This document shows, piece after piece, positions 25,601 to 34,672 of a stretch of 64,000 nucleotides of DNA. The DNA lies in assembly GCF_900096975.1 (NCBI RefSeq), contig NZ_FMYQ01000020.1, positions 1 through 64,000 of the forward strand. The letters are read 5' to 3'. The translations under genes were made by a program, and so were the position numbers. The notes under the pieces were generated by a model. The model saw only the letters and a list, made by a program, of their open reading frames with translations, was not told where the DNA came from and did not search any database. How positions within the stretch are numbered: the first letter of the stretch is position 1; every line of letters starts with the position of its first letter. This stretch comes from Paraburkholderia lycopersici. GTDB taxonomy: Bacteria > Pseudomonadota > Gammaproteobacteria > Burkholderiales > Burkholderiaceae.

Positions 25601-26452
25601 GAGTTTTCTGGCGTCGAACTGCTTTGCCGCGCGCGCCGCGTTCAGGAGCGCCTCGACCTCGTCGATCCAGACGCGCCACGGCGCCTTCAGCGTTTCGAGT
25701 TCGTCGCGCGCGCGCTGTCGTGCGTCCCGAAGCGCCGTCTCGGGGTCGCACGCATCGGGCAGCAGGTCGGTGTGGGCGAGCAGTCCGCGCATCGCCTTGT
25801 GCAAGTCGTCGGGGCTCGCGAACCATGCCCTCACTTCGGCGGCGCTCTGTGCATCGAGCGGCGCCATGAAGGTGCGCCAGTAGTCGCGCACCACCTCGGC
25901 GCGCAATTCGCTCTGGTCCGTCTCCAGCGTCTGCGAAAACAGGCTGTCGCTGTCGAACGCGTGCTCGCTCAGCATGCGATTGCACCAGCCGTGAATCGTC
26001 GAGACCGCGGCCTCGTCCATCCACTCGGCCGCGAGTTGCAGGCGGCGCGCGCAGGCGGGCCACTGCTCCGGCGCATAGTCCGCGCGCAAGTCGTGCAGCA
26101 AGTCTTCGCCGGGCTCATGATCGGGCACGTCATCGGGATCGGCGCGAAAACACCCGGCCGCTTCGATGAGGCGTGCGCGAATGCGCTCGCGCAACTCCTT
26201 CGTGGCCGCGTCGGTAAACGTCACGACAAGAATCTCGGGCGGCGTGAGCGGACGACCTGCCGTGCGCGCCTCGTCATCGGCATCGTTGCCTGCCGCATGG
26301 AGCGCGCCGTGGCCGAGCACGAGGCGCACGTATAGCATCGCGATGGTGAAGGTCTTGCCCGTGCCCGCGCTCGCTTCGATCAGGCGGCTGCCATAAAGCG
26401 GAAAGCGCAGCGGGTCCAGCACTTTGGCGTCGTTGTTGCCGAGCGGATTCAT
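22628..26452 (-). CDS. recB: RecBCD exonuclease V, beta subunit RecB (helicase-nuclease)
   Basis: 1274 residues. An N-terminal UvrD-like helicase has Walker A ASAGTGKTFT (about 29-38), Walker B LIDEFQDTDPVQYQIF, GDPKQAIYAFRGAD and VTIHKSKGLEYPLVFLP. The C-terminal RecB nuclease carries the metal-binding D-Y-K signature YYVADYKSNWLG near residue 1170. Both active sites are therefore intact. Its start overlaps the recC stop by ATGA and its stop overlaps recD likewise. Length fits the family (1180 in E. coli). Confidence 0.95.
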   Translation of the reverse strand: MNPLGNNDAKVLDPLRFPLYGSRLIEASAGTGKTFTIAMLYVRLVLGHGALHAAGNDADDEARTAGRPLTPPEILVVTFTDAATKELRERIRARLIEAAGCFRADPDDVPDHEPGEDLLHDLRADYAPEQWPACARRLQLAAEWMDEAAVSTIHGWCNRMLSEHAFDSDSLFSQTLETDQSELRAEVVRDYWRTFMAPLDAQSAAEVRAWFASPDDLHKAMRGLLAHTDLLPDACDPETALRDARQRARDELETLKAPWRVWIDEVEALLNAARAAKQFDARKLNSRHCETWIGKLRDWAGDPDSAHPGFDDKAAVWTRLTPAGLAEIWTKGEPPAHDAFVAMETLRESLASPPEARQDLLCHAARWVARRFEEEEARRSQMGFDDLLTRLRAALQRENGARLAQIIRKQYPVALIDEFQDTDPVQYQIFDAIYRIAEHDTETAIVLIGDPKQAIYAFRGADIYTYLRARRACEGRLYTLKKNFRSTRTMVAAVNRCFEAAESRPEGSGAFLFRSPDGGENALPFVPADAHGRPETLVAAGASLPALNVWWLPPAADGKPLSKSAYLADMAASCATGMVRLLNLGQEGAAGFDGERGLRPLQPADMAVLVNNRDEARAIREALAARGVRSVYLSDRDSVYQTPQAEELRYWLAACAEPDDGRLVRTALAAPTLGLEWAELDLLGRDEIAWEARVMQFREYRECWRKKGVLPMLRRLFNDFHVPQRLLGEVSAAGLNGERALTNLLHLAELLQQASTQLDGEHALIRYLDEQRVDETAGGGGDARQLRLESDAGLVQVVTIHKSKGLEYPLVFLPFACAHRAVKPDDVPFKWHDDKGELRVTLEADARVLRQADHERLGEDLRKLYVALTRARYATWIGYGPVQGVEASAFGYLINGGAAVPAEEIEACLDALRGPCADIDVASAPEPRRDVLALRDAGVVRGRARSLAYRERERWWIASYSSLKTIDASIGSGIPVEADEARSVPDTRSEDVFLELLEASVPPDEDEAFESSRQALVTPALAPMHGFERGADAGSFLHELMEWAANEGFAEIAQDEARVRDMVARRCNVRGWSHWIEPLGAWMLELVRTPLRLPDVDGESVAPVAFAALGSYMPELEFWVTAHAVDAHELDMLVTAFTLDGEARPALDAATLNGMLKGFIDLVFEHEGRYYVADYKSNWLGPDDASYTAAKMRAQILHSRYELQYALYLFALHRLLKARLPDYDYDRHVGGAVYLFLRGGHAPGQGLHCERPPRELIERIDALFARRDALEDVA

Positions 26453-29400
26453 GCAGTTTCTCCAGCGTCGCTCGAGGCGCGCTTCGCACGCGACGACGCG
26501 AGCGGCGCGCGCGATACCGGCAGCAGCAGCCGCGTGGCGAGCACGACGAAATCGTCGTGCGCGGCGAGCGCTTCGAAGTCGGCAAACGCGCGGCGCAAGT
26601 AGGCGTTCGTGTCCCGCTCTCCCGGCGTCCGGCCGTTGCCCTCATAGGCCCCGCGCGCGGCTTCCCACGCTTCGGCGGGCACCGAAGCGCGCGCGCCGTC
26701 GAAAGAATCGGGCAGTTTGCGCAGCCACGCGAACGCGGTTTTCACGGCTAGCGGCAAGGGCCGGCGCGCACCGTCGTCCCATGCGGCCAGTAACGCGAGC
26801 AGATAGTCGCGCGCAACCGCCGGCTCGAGGGGTGCGAACTCCGCCACGCCCACCTTGCTCACGATCACCGTCGTCACCGGCCCGGCAGCGATCTGCGCGG
26901 CCACGTGCGCGACCCAATACGGCACGAGACGATCGCCACGGTAGCGGTTGTCCTTCACGAGCGTGCCCGGTTCGAGAATCACGCGGCCGAGCGCGCCTTC
27001 CGGGCCCGCGCGCAGATCGCTGAGCCAGTCGTCGAGCGACAATATGCGTCCGTCCAGCGTCGCATCAAGACGAATTTCGTATTGATGCTCGAGCGGATCG
27101 GGCCAGCGCGCGAGCGCCTTGCGATATTCGGCGAAAAGCTCCGGCATGGGCGCGAGCAGTTCTTCGCCGATCACCTCGCCGAAACCGCCGGTTGCGAGGT
27201 CGCCGCTGCGATGCATGCGTTCGAGGCGCGCGAGCGCGGCCGGTTCGAGATCGGCTTCGCCGCGCTCCATTGCCGCGAGCTGGGCGCGAATCAGTTCGCC
27301 TTGCAACTGCCACGCCTGCAACGCGTCCACTTCGAAGGGCTCGTGATTCTCGCTCGCCGCGTCCTCGCTTTCGAAGGCGACGCGCAAGCGCTGCCGGAAA
27401 AAGCTGCGCACCGGATCGCGCAGGAATTCGCCGAGTTCGCTTATCGACAGCGGCTCATCGCGCTCGGGCGCGGACAGTGCCGCTGCGCGCGCGCTGTCCC
27501 GAGGCTGCGGCACAGGCGTGCCCCACTCGTGCGCATACGTGTAGAGCGTCGCTGCTTCAGGCTGCGCCGGAAAATAGTCCGGGCTGAACGGCTGCAAACG
27601 ATGCTCGATCGTCAACGCGTCGAGCAGCGCTTCGCCGCCGCCCGCTTCATTGCCCGCTTCATTGCCCGCGAGCCGCCAGCCCGCCTTGAGATGATCGCGT
27701 AGCTGTCCGACCAGCACGGAGGGCGGGCGTGGCGTGTTGTCGGTCACGCTGCGCCCGATCCACGAAACATGCAGATGGTCGCGCGCCGAGAGCAGCGCTT
27801 CGAGGAACAGGTAGCGGTCGTCCTCGCGGCGCGAGCGGTCACCGGGGCGATAGTCGCGGCGCATGAGGTCGAAATCGAGCGGCGTGCGGCTGCGCGGATA
27901 ATCGCCGTCGTTCATGCCGAGCAGGCACACGCGGCGAAACGGAATGGCCCGCATGGGCATGAGCGTGGCGAAGGTCACGGCGCCCGCGAAGAAGCGCTGC
28001 GACAGGCCGCCGCCTTCGAGCGCCGCGAGCCAGTTCTCCGACACGATGGCGAGCGGCAACGGCTGCGTGAGCGCTGCCTCGTCGCAGGCTTCGCGCCACG
28101 TTTCGAGCGCGCCGTCCAGACGGTCGAGCGTGTAGGCGTCTTCGCCGTCGCCGGCCGAAAAGAAGGCCGTCTTCAACGCGCGCAGACGTTCGCACCACAC
28201 CTCGACCGTGGCCGGCTCGCTCAGCGTGCGCCATGCGTGGTCGAGCGCGTCGACGAGCCGCGTGAGCGGGCCGAGCAACGCCGCGTCGAGCCCGCCGATC
28301 TCGCTGTACGGCTCGATGCCGCGCCATGCGCCGGCACGCTCGCCCGCCGCGTAGCCCAGAAGCATGCGCCTCAGACCGAACGCCCAGCTATTGGGCGCGC
28401 TCAGCTCGTCGGCCTGGGGCAGCCCGAGGCTCGCGCGCTGCGCCGCGTGCAGGCCCCAGCGGATATTTGCGCCGTCGATCCAGTTGCGCAACTTGGGCAC
28501 GTCCTCCGCGTCGATGCCGAAGCGCGTGCGCACCGCGGGCACTTCGAGCAGATCGAGCACGTCGCTCACCGTCACGCGCGAGTACGGCAACGCAAGCAGC
28601 ATCTCGAGCGCGCCGATGAGCGGATCGAATGCGCGCTGCGCGCGGTCCGCCACGCTGAACGGCATGCTGCGCGGGTCGCTGGCGTCGAGCAGGCCGAACA
28701 CGGCCTGGATATGCGGCGCATAGACCTCGATGTCGGGCACCATCACGATCACGTCGCGCGGACGCAGCGTGGGGTCGGCCGCGAACGCGGCGAGCAGCCG
28801 GTCGTGCAGGATCTCCACCTCGCGCTGCGCACTGTGCGCGACGTGAAAGCGAATTGATTCGTCATCCTGCACATCGACGGGTTCCCAGTGCTCGCGCGTC
28901 TCGTCGAGCGGACGCAGGTCGCGAATGTCGTCCTGCAACTGCTGGAGCAGCGTGAGCGCGTCTTCGCCGTCGAACAGATCGATACGCTGGCCAATGCGCG
29001 TGAAGTGCGGCGTATAGGTTTCGCGTGCCTCGTCGCTATCGTATTCGTCGAGAAGGCCGATGAAGTCGCGCCCCTGCTTGCCCCATGCGGCGAGCAGCGG
29101 CTGCGCATGCAGATGCAGGTGCGCCTCGTCGAGTTGCGCTGGCGCGCCCGCGCGGCGGCGCTGGCGCGCGTGGCGCGCGCGCAGCAGATCCTGATCGGCG
29201 ACGATGTCGGCCCAATAGTGCATGCACGGGTTGTGCACGCACATGAGCACCTGGCTCCAGCGCGCGAGCGCGGCGAGCACTTCGACCGACTGGCGCGGCA
29301 GGCTCGAAATGCCGAACACGACGAGCCGGCGCGGCAATTCCCTGGGCCGGGCATCGCCGTCCCGCCACGCCTGCGCGCGCGCCATGAACGCCTCGTGCAC

Positions 29401-30045
29401 GGCCGCGCGGCCCGTATCGCGCAAGCCGATGCCGTCCGCTGCCTGCGCGCTCACGTCCGCGAGCAAGGCGCGCCAGAGCGCCGCCTGCCAGCGCGCTTCT
29501 TCAGGCAACGCGACGCGCGCGTTGCGCGCATCGATCAACACGTCCTCGTGCGCCGCCCACGCGGCGAGCCAGTCGGAGCGATAGACCTGGTATTGGTCGA
29601 GCAGGTCGGCCACGCGCTGCGCGAGCTGGAAACACTTGCGCTGGTCCTCGTCGTTCGCCATGAAGCGCTTGAGCGGCGCGTAGCCCGGTTCGTCCAGCAG
29701 CGCGGGCAGCATGCGCATGAGGCGCCAGACGAGACGCGACTTGTCGAACGGCGAAACCGCGGGCACCGCGTCGTTGCCGAGCACGGCGCGATATGCCTGC
29801 CATAAAAATCGCGACGGCAGCGACATTTCGAGCGCCGCCGCAATACCGCAGCCGCCCGCCTCGGGATCGGCGGCGAACGCGAGCTTGAGCCATTGCGCGA
29901 TCCCGTTGCTCTGCACGAGAAACATTTCCTTCTCGAGCGGCGCGAGCGGATTCTGGCCGATCCACTGCACGATCAGGTCGCGCATGCGCTCGGGCTGATT
30001 GCCGTGAACGAGCATCAGCCCCGTGGGCAGTTCGCGCGCGCTCAA
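26449..30045 (-). CDS. recC: RecBCD exonuclease V, gamma subunit RecC (Chi recognition)
   Basis: About 1198 residues, first gene of recC-recB-recD. RecC splits the strands and recognises Chi; it carries degenerate helicase and nuclease folds. Recognisable segments: LMLVHGNQPERMRDLIVQWI at the start, LVQSNGIAQWLKLAFA, VCLLGMNDGDYPRSRTPLDFDLM and SISELGEFLRDPVRSFFRQRL. I prefer the TTG at 30045 (CGGAG six bases upstream, and relatives carry a few residues before LMLVHGN); the ATG at 30015 without a good ribosome site is the alternative. The frame stays open to 30561, but that extension is arginine-rich and not protein-like. Confidence 0.9.
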   Translation of the reverse strand: MSARELPTGLMLVHGNQPERMRDLIVQWIGQNPLAPLEKEMFLVQSNGIAQWLKLAFAADPEAGGCGIAAALEMSLPSRFLWQAYRAVLGNDAVPAVSPFDKSRLVWRLMRMLPALLDEPGYAPLKRFMANDEDQRKCFQLAQRVADLLDQYQVYRSDWLAAWAAHEDVLIDARNARVALPEEARWQAALWRALLADVSAQAADGIGLRDTGRAAVHEAFMARAQAWRDGDARPRELPRRLVVFGISSLPRQSVEVLAALARWSQVLMCVHNPCMHYWADIVADQDLLRARHARQRRRAGAPAQLDEAHLHLHAQPLLAAWGKQGRDFIGLLDEYDSDEARETYTPHFTRIGQRIDLFDGEDALTLLQQLQDDIRDLRPLDETREHWEPVDVQDDESIRFHVAHSAQREVEILHDRLLAAFAADPTLRPRDVIVMVPDIEVYAPHIQAVFGLLDASDPRSMPFSVADRAQRAFDPLIGALEMLLALPYSRVTVSDVLDLLEVPAVRTRFGIDAEDVPKLRNWIDGANIRWGLHAAQRASLGLPQADELSAPNSWAFGLRRMLLGYAAGERAGAWRGIEPYSEIGGLDAALLGPLTRLVDALDHAWRTLSEPATVEVWCERLRALKTAFFSAGDGEDAYTLDRLDGALETWREACDEAALTQPLPLAIVSENWLAALEGGGLSQRFFAGAVTFATLMPMRAIPFRRVCLLGMNDGDYPRSRTPLDFDLMRRDYRPGDRSRREDDRYLFLEALLSARDHLHVSWIGRSVTDNTPRPPSVLVGQLRDHLKAGWRLAGNEAGNEAGGGEALLDALTIEHRLQPFSPDYFPAQPEAATLYTYAHEWGTPVPQPRDSARAAALSAPERDEPLSISELGEFLRDPVRSFFRQRLRVAFESEDAASENHEPFEVDALQAWQLQGELIRAQLAAMERGEADLEPAALARLERMHRSGDLATGGFGEVIGEELLAPMPELFAEYRKALARWPDPLEHQYEIRLDATLDGRILSLDDWLSDLRAGPEGALGRVILEPGTLVKDNRYRGDRLVPYWVAHVAAQIAAGPVTTVIVSKVGVAEFAPLEPAVARDYLLALLAAWDDGARRPLPLAVKTAFAWLRKLPDSFDGARASVPAEAWEAARGAYEGNGRTPGERDTNAYLRRAFADFEALAAHDDFVVLATRLLLPVSRAPLASSRAKRASSDAGETA

Positions 30046-30278
30046 GCGAGGCTCCGGTGCGCGGCGCGTGCGCGACGTGCGCTCGGCGCGGTCGGGGCGA
30101 GGAAGCGAAGATGAGGGATTGCGGCCATGTCGCCAGTTCGTGTGTGTTGCGCGTGTTGCTTGCGTTGCCGATTCGGATTGCGCAGGCGGCGGGTGGCCTG
30201 CACGATGCGACAGTTTAAGACAATCGAGGCCGCAGCGAGCGGCGCATTCTCGCACAGGCCACGGCTTTTTTTGGTGTT

Positions 30279-31370
30279 TCAGCCGAGACGCGCGCCCGTC
30301 GCCGGATCGAAGAAATGCAGCCGCGCGGGCGGCAGGTGCAGCGCGAGCCTCTCGCCGCGCGCGGGCCGCGTCTCGTGCGGCAGACGCACCACCACATCGG
30401 CGCTGCCCCAGCGCCCGTGCGCGAGGTTGTCGGCGCCGAGCAGCTCGCAGGTCTCGACTTCGAGCGTGACGGCCTCGGCCGCCGCCCGCGCCGACGCAGC
30501 GCGCGCAGGCATATGCTCGGGCCGCACGCCGAGCACGCATTGCGCGCCCTTCGGCAGCCACGCGGGCGGCTCCGCAAGCGGCAGATGCGGACCATTGCCC
30601 GCAATTTCGAAGCGGCGCCCGTCGTCGCTCACGCGCCCGTGCAACAGGTTCATCGCCGGCGAGCCGATGAAGCTCGCCACGAACATCGAGGCGGGCCGGT
30701 CGTAGACCTCGCCCGGCGTGCCGATCTGCTCCGCACGACCGCCGTTGAGCACCATCACGCGCTGCGCGAGTGTCATCGCCTCGATCTGATCGTGTGTGAC
30801 GTAGAGGCTCGTCGTACGAAGGCGCGCATGCAAACGCTGGATTTCGAGGCGCATCTGCACGCGCAGCTTCGCATCGAGGTTCGAAAGCGGCTCGTCGAAC
30901 AGGAACACCGAAGGCTCGCGCACGATCGCCCGCCCCATGGCCACGCGCTGGCGCTGCCCGCCCGAAAGCTCGCGCGGCTTGCGCTCAAGCAGGGTGCCCA
31001 GTTCGAGGATTTCGGCGGCCGCCGCGACGCGCGCGTCGATCGTCTTGCGGTCGAATCCTTGCAGCTTCAGGCTGTAGCCCATGTTGCGCGCGACCGTCAT
31101 GTGCGGATAAAGCGCGTAGTTCTGGAACACCATGGCGATGTCGCGATCCTTGGGCTCCACGCGATTGACCACCTTTTCGCCGATCGAAATCTCGCCCGAC
31201 GTGACGGCCTCCAGACCCGCCACCATGCGCAGCAACGTCGATTTCCCGCAGCCCGACGGCCCCACGAGCACCATGAACTCGCCGTCCGCCACCTGCACGT
31301 CGATGCCGTGCAGAACCTGCTGCGCGCCGTCGTACGACTTCGTCACGCCGCGGATGCTCAGTGCCGCCAT
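30279..31370 (-). CDS. ugpC: sn-glycerol-3-phosphate ABC transporter ATPase UgpC
   Basis: 363 residues. A MalK/UgpC-type ATPase with Walker A GPSGCGKST (about 38-46), Q-loop FQNYALYPHM, signature LSGGQRQRVAMGRA, Walker B FLFDEPLSNLDAKLR, H-loop YVTHDQIEAMTLA and a C-terminal TOBE regulatory domain (about 240-360). It powers uptake of glycerol-3-phosphate or glycerophosphodiesters. Last gene of the ugpA-ugpE-ugpC operon, starting 25 bases after the ugpE stop. No UgpB substrate-binding protein is encoded here. Confidence 0.92.
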   Translation of the reverse strand: MAALSIRGVTKSYDGAQQVLHGIDVQVADGEFMVLVGPSGCGKSTLLRMVAGLEAVTSGEISIGEKVVNRVEPKDRDIAMVFQNYALYPHMTVARNMGYSLKLQGFDRKTIDARVAAAAEILELGTLLERKPRELSGGQRQRVAMGRAIVREPSVFLFDEPLSNLDAKLRVQMRLEIQRLHARLRTTSLYVTHDQIEAMTLAQRVMVLNGGRAEQIGTPGEVYDRPASMFVASFIGSPAMNLLHGRVSDDGRRFEIAGNGPHLPLAEPPAWLPKGAQCVLGVRPEHMPARAASARAAAEAVTLEVETCELLGADNLAHGRWGSADVVVRLPHETRPARGERLALHLPPARLHFFDPATGARLG

Positions 31371-31395
31371 GCCGTCTCCCGAATTGCGTCCATTC

Positions 31396-32241
31396 TCACT
31401 TCTCCACGTCCACGAGGCCGCGCACGAACCAGCGCTGCATGGCCAGCACGACCACGAGCGGCGGCAACATGGCGATCATCGTCGCGCACATCACGAGATG
31501 CCATTGCGTGGCCGCGTCGCCGCTCGAAATCATGCTCTTGATGCCGACCACGGCGGTCGTCATCGAGGCCGTGCTCGACATGAGAATCGGCCATAGATAC
31601 TGGTTCCAGCCGTAAATGAACGTGATGACGAAAAGCGAAGCGATGTTCGTTTTCGAAAGCGGCAGCACGACGTCCCAGAAAAAACGCAGCGGTCCCGCGC
31701 CGTCGATGCGCGCCGCCTCGATCAACTCGTTGGGCAGCGTGAGGAAGAACTGGCGGAACAGGAACGTAGCCGTGGCCGAGGCGATGAGCGGCAGCGTGAG
31801 GCCCGCGTAGGTGTTCGTGAGATGCAGCGTCGCCGCGACCTGCACCGTGGGGAAGATGCGCACTTCCACGGGCAGCATGAGCGTCACGAAGATGAGCCAG
31901 AACGCGAGACGCCGGAACGGAAAGCGGAAAAACACGATCGCGTAGGCCGAGATGATCGAAATGGCGATCTTGCCCGCCGAAATCACGAGCGCCGTGATGA
32001 CGCTGTTCATCAGCATCGCGCCGAACGGACTCGCCGCGCTGCCCGTGCCCACGTTCCACACCGTGTCGATGTTCGCAAGCAGGTGCGTGCCGGGCACGAG
32101 CGGGAGCGGCACCGTGAAGACTTGCTTTTCGTTCATCGTGGCCGCGCAAAACGCCACGTACACGGGGAACGCCACCACCGCCACGCCGAGCAGCAGCATG
32201 ACGTGGCAGAACAGGTTGAAGTATTTGCGGTTCTCGACCAT
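31396..32241 (-). CDS. ugpE: sn-glycerol-3-phosphate ABC transporter permease UgpE
   Basis: 281 residues with six transmembrane segments of the MalG-type permease family. The EAA loop reads ELIEAARIDGAGPLRFFWDVVLPLSK and contacts the UgpC ATPase. The C-terminal half (GWNQYLWPILMSS) is characteristic of UgpE. It follows ugpA by 12 bases on the same strand. Confidence 0.93.
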   Translation of the reverse strand: MVENRKYFNLFCHVMLLLGVAVVAFPVYVAFCAATMNEKQVFTVPLPLVPGTHLLANIDTVWNVGTGSAASPFGAMLMNSVITALVISAGKIAISIISAYAIVFFRFPFRRLAFWLIFVTLMLPVEVRIFPTVQVAATLHLTNTYAGLTLPLIASATATFLFRQFFLTLPNELIEAARIDGAGPLRFFWDVVLPLSKTNIASLFVITFIYGWNQYLWPILMSSTASMTTAVVGIKSMISSGDAATQWHLVMCATMIAMLPPLVVVLAMQRWFVRGLVDVEK

Positions 32242-32253
32242 GAGCAGCAGGCC

Positions 32254-33135
32254 CTAGTACTGGACCCGTCGTTCGATGAAGCGGAACTGGAAGATCGTGA
32301 GCGCCGTGACGATCAGCATCAGCACGACCGACTGCGCACCCGAACTGCCGATGTCGAGACCGCGAAACCCTTCGTCGAAGATCTTGTAGACGAGCGTGCG
32401 CGTGGCCTGGCCGGGTCCGCCGCCCGTTGCCGCGTCGATCACAGGGAAAGTATCGAACAGCGCATAGACCACGTTCACGACGAGCAGAAAGAAGCTCGTG
32501 GGCGAGAGCAGCGGAAACGCGACACCGAAAAAGCGCCGCACGGGCCCCGCGCCGTCGATGGCGGCCGCCTCGAAGAGCGATTGGGGAATCGACTGCAGGC
32601 CCGCATAGAAGAACAGGAAGTTGTAGCTGATCTGCTGCCAGACCGATGCGATCACAACGAGCGCCATGGCCTGGCCGGGGTTGAGCGCGTGATTCCATAC
32701 CAGGCCCAAGCGCGCGAGCCCGAAGGTCAGGAGGCCGATGCTCGGGTTGAACAGGAAGCCCCACAACACGGCGGCGATGACGGGCGCGACCGCATACGGC
32801 CAGATCAGGAGCGTCTGATAGAAGCGTTTGCCGCGCGTCACGTGGTGCGCCATGGCTGCGAGCAGCAGCGAGATGGCGAGGCCGCCGAACGTGACGAACG
32901 CGGTGAAGACGAGCGTGGTCCTGATCGAGCCCAGATAGAGCGGATCGCGCAGGAGCCGTGCGAAGTTGGCGAGCCCGACGAAGACGGACGACGTGCCGAA
33001 GGCATCCTCGGCCTGGGTGGACTGCACCAGCGCGACGCCGGCCGGCCAGAGGAAAAAGATCACGGTCACCGCAAGCTGCGGGCCGACGAGCAGATAAGGC
33101 AGCAGGCTCGCCCCGAAGCGGGAGCGTTGTTCCAT
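32254..33135 (-). CDS. ugpA: sn-glycerol-3-phosphate ABC transporter permease UgpA
   Basis: 293 residues, six transmembrane segments, MalF-type permease. The N-terminus RFGASLLPYLLVGPQLAVTVIFFLWPAG and the EAA loop SLFEAAAIDGAGPVRRFFGVAFP identify UgpA. First gene of this operon as seen here. In most Burkholderia and E. coli relatives ugpB precedes ugpA; here the upstream 295 bases carry no coding sequence and a decamer repeat instead. Confidence 0.93.
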   Translation of the reverse strand: MEQRSRFGASLLPYLLVGPQLAVTVIFFLWPAGVALVQSTQAEDAFGTSSVFVGLANFARLLRDPLYLGSIRTTLVFTAFVTFGGLAISLLLAAMAHHVTRGKRFYQTLLIWPYAVAPVIAAVLWGFLFNPSIGLLTFGLARLGLVWNHALNPGQAMALVVIASVWQQISYNFLFFYAGLQSIPQSLFEAAAIDGAGPVRRFFGVAFPLLSPTSFFLLVVNVVYALFDTFPVIDAATGGGPGQATRTLVYKIFDEGFRGLDIGSSGAQSVVLMLIVTALTIFQFRFIERRVQY

Positions 33136-33249
33136 TGCGTGACTCTCCTCGAATCGCGGCGTTCGTCATGACGCGAACGCCGTGTGGCGCGGCTTGCCGG
33201 TCTGCGTGATGGTCTGGATATGCCGCCTGGCCGGCCGCGCCGCGTTCGC

Positions 33250-33311
33250 ATTCTAGCCGAGACGCCGCGGTTCGAGACGCAATTCGTATCGATGCGTATC
33301 GATTCGTATCG
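33250..33311 (-). promoter_or_regulatory. Putative ugpA promoter with three tandem decamer repeats
   Basis: On the plus strand ATTCGTATCG, ATGCGTATCG and ATTCGTATCG abut at 33282-33291, 33292-33301 and 33302-33311. The ten-base period equals about one helical turn, so a protein would bind one face. Read on the minus strand, TAGAAT (33255-33250) is a good -10 and the repeats fall about 40-70 bases upstream of the implied start, an activator position. The rest of 33136-33430 shows no gene. Confidence 0.5.
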
Positions 33312-33430
33312 GTTAGCTCTTCAATGAGCCACGACACAGACTCCGGCCCGAATCCCCGCGCGCCAGGCTGGCGCGCGAAGATCGTCGCGATCGCAGACTG
33401 GCGGGTCGCAACCGTTCCCGCCGCAACGGC

Positions 33431-34672
33431 TCATGCGAGCGCCGCGGCGGCAAATTTACCCATGTCCGTGCCCGGATCGCGCAACGCTTCCACATCGAGC
33501 TTCACGCCCTTGCCCACGAGCTTCTTGCCGCAGAGGAAATCGGGCATCGAGTTGATCGCGTCCACGGCTAGCAGCGCACGGTCCTTGAGGTAATACACCG
33601 CGAAGCGGCGCGCGGCCGGATCGCCGCGCACGATCGCCTCGTCGTAGCCTTCGATGAGGCCCACGGTCTGCAGCTTGAGGTCGTACTGATCGGACCAGAA
33701 CCACGGCGCGTCGCACGCGGGCCGCGGCTTGCCGACAATCGCCGCGGCCGCCAGCTTCGCCTGCTCCACCGCGTTGTGCACGCTTTCCAGACGCCCGGCG
33801 CAGCCATAGTGCGCAAGCGGCCGGTGCGCGCAATCGCCGATGGCGAACACGTCGGGGTCGCTCGTGCGCGCGTCGTCGTCCACCTGGATGCCGTTGGCGC
33901 ACGTAATGCCCGCCGCCTTCGCGAGCGCCTCGTCAGGCAGAATGCCGATGCCCACCAGCGCGAGCGTGGCCGGCACGGTCTCGCCGCCTGCGAGCTTCAC
34001 ACCCGTGAGCTTGCCGCCCTCGCCTACGAGCGCCTCGATCTTCGCGTTCAGGCGCAGGTCGACGCCCTGCGCGCGATGCTCGTTCGCGTAGAACGCCGAC
34101 ACGGTCTCGCCCGTCACGCGGCCAAGCACGCGCGGAGCGGCTTCGAGCACCGTCACCGCGTGGCCGAGCTGACGCGCTGCTGCCGCCGCTTCGAGGCCGA
34201 TGTAACCCGCGCCGATCACCACGAGCTTCTCGCCCGGCTTCACGCGCGCGCGCAGCACGTCCGCGTCGGCGAGCGAGCGCAGCGCGATCACGCCCGCGAG
34301 ATCATGGCCCGGCACCGTCAAAGCACGCGGCGTCGAGCCGGTCGCGAGAATCAGCTTGTCGTATTGAATCCGGCTGCCGTCGGCAAGCGTGAGCGTGCGG
34401 TTCGCGCGATCGATCGAGCGCGCGCTCACGCCGAGCTTCAATTCGATGCGCTGCTCGTCGTAGAACGCGCGCGGCTTCAGCCAGAGGCGATCGACTTCGG
34501 CCTCGCCCTTCAAATAGGCCTTGCTGAGCGGCGGCCGGTGATAAGGCGGCACAGGCTCTTCGCCGACCAGCACGACGCGGCCGCCAAACCCATATTGACG
34601 CAGCAGCGCCGCAGCGTTGCCGCCTGCGTGCCCTGCCCCGACGATCACCACCGTGCCGCCATCTTCTTGCAT
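33431..34672 (-). CDS. FAD-dependent ferredoxin/rubredoxin-type reductase
   Basis: A 413-residue NAD(P)H:ferredoxin oxidoreductase of the putidaredoxin reductase type. FAD-binding GAGHAGGNAA at about 12-21; VPPYHRPPLSKAYLKG marks this subfamily; NAD-binding GAGYIGLEAAAAARQLG at about 153-169; and FAIGDCAHRP near 275 is the second flavin motif. Such proteins pass electrons to a 2Fe-2S ferredoxin for a cytochrome P450 or dioxygenase, but neither is nearby. GGGAG lies seven bases before the ATG at 34672, which is why I did not use the longer frame to 34732. Confidence 0.88.
   Translation of the reverse strand: MQEDGGTVVIVGAGHAGGNAAALLRQYGFGGRVVLVGEEPVPPYHRPPLSKAYLKGEAEVDRLWLKPRAFYDEQRIELKLGVSARSIDRANRTLTLADGSRIQYDKLILATGSTPRALTVPGHDLAGVIALRSLADADVLRARVKPGEKLVVIGAGYIGLEAAAAARQLGHAVTVLEAAPRVLGRVTGETVSAFYANEHRAQGVDLRLNAKIEALVGEGGKLTGVKLAGGETVPATLALVGIGILPDEALAKAAGITCANGIQVDDDARTSDPDVFAIGDCAHRPLAHYGCAGRLESVHNAVEQAKLAAAAIVGKPRPACDAPWFWSDQYDLKLQTVGLIEGYDEAIVRGDPAARRFAVYYLKDRALLAVDAINSMPDFLCGKKLVGKGVKLDVEALRDPGTDMGKFAAAALA

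Noticed and set aside
22709..26335. 1208-codon plus-strand frame opposite recB
   Set aside because: Same kind of antisense artefact; recB with intact helicase and nuclease motifs explains the region.
27631..27680. Short repeat encoding AGNEAGNEAG in recC (possible phase-variation tract)
   Set aside because: Only a two-fold 12-base in-frame duplication (GNEA) in an apparently flexible linker; length change would not shift the frame, so it is not a switch.
33136..33430. Possible degraded ugpB upstream of ugpA
   Set aside because: I looked for UgpB-like segments on the minus strand and found none in 295 bases; the DNA instead carries promoter-like repeats.
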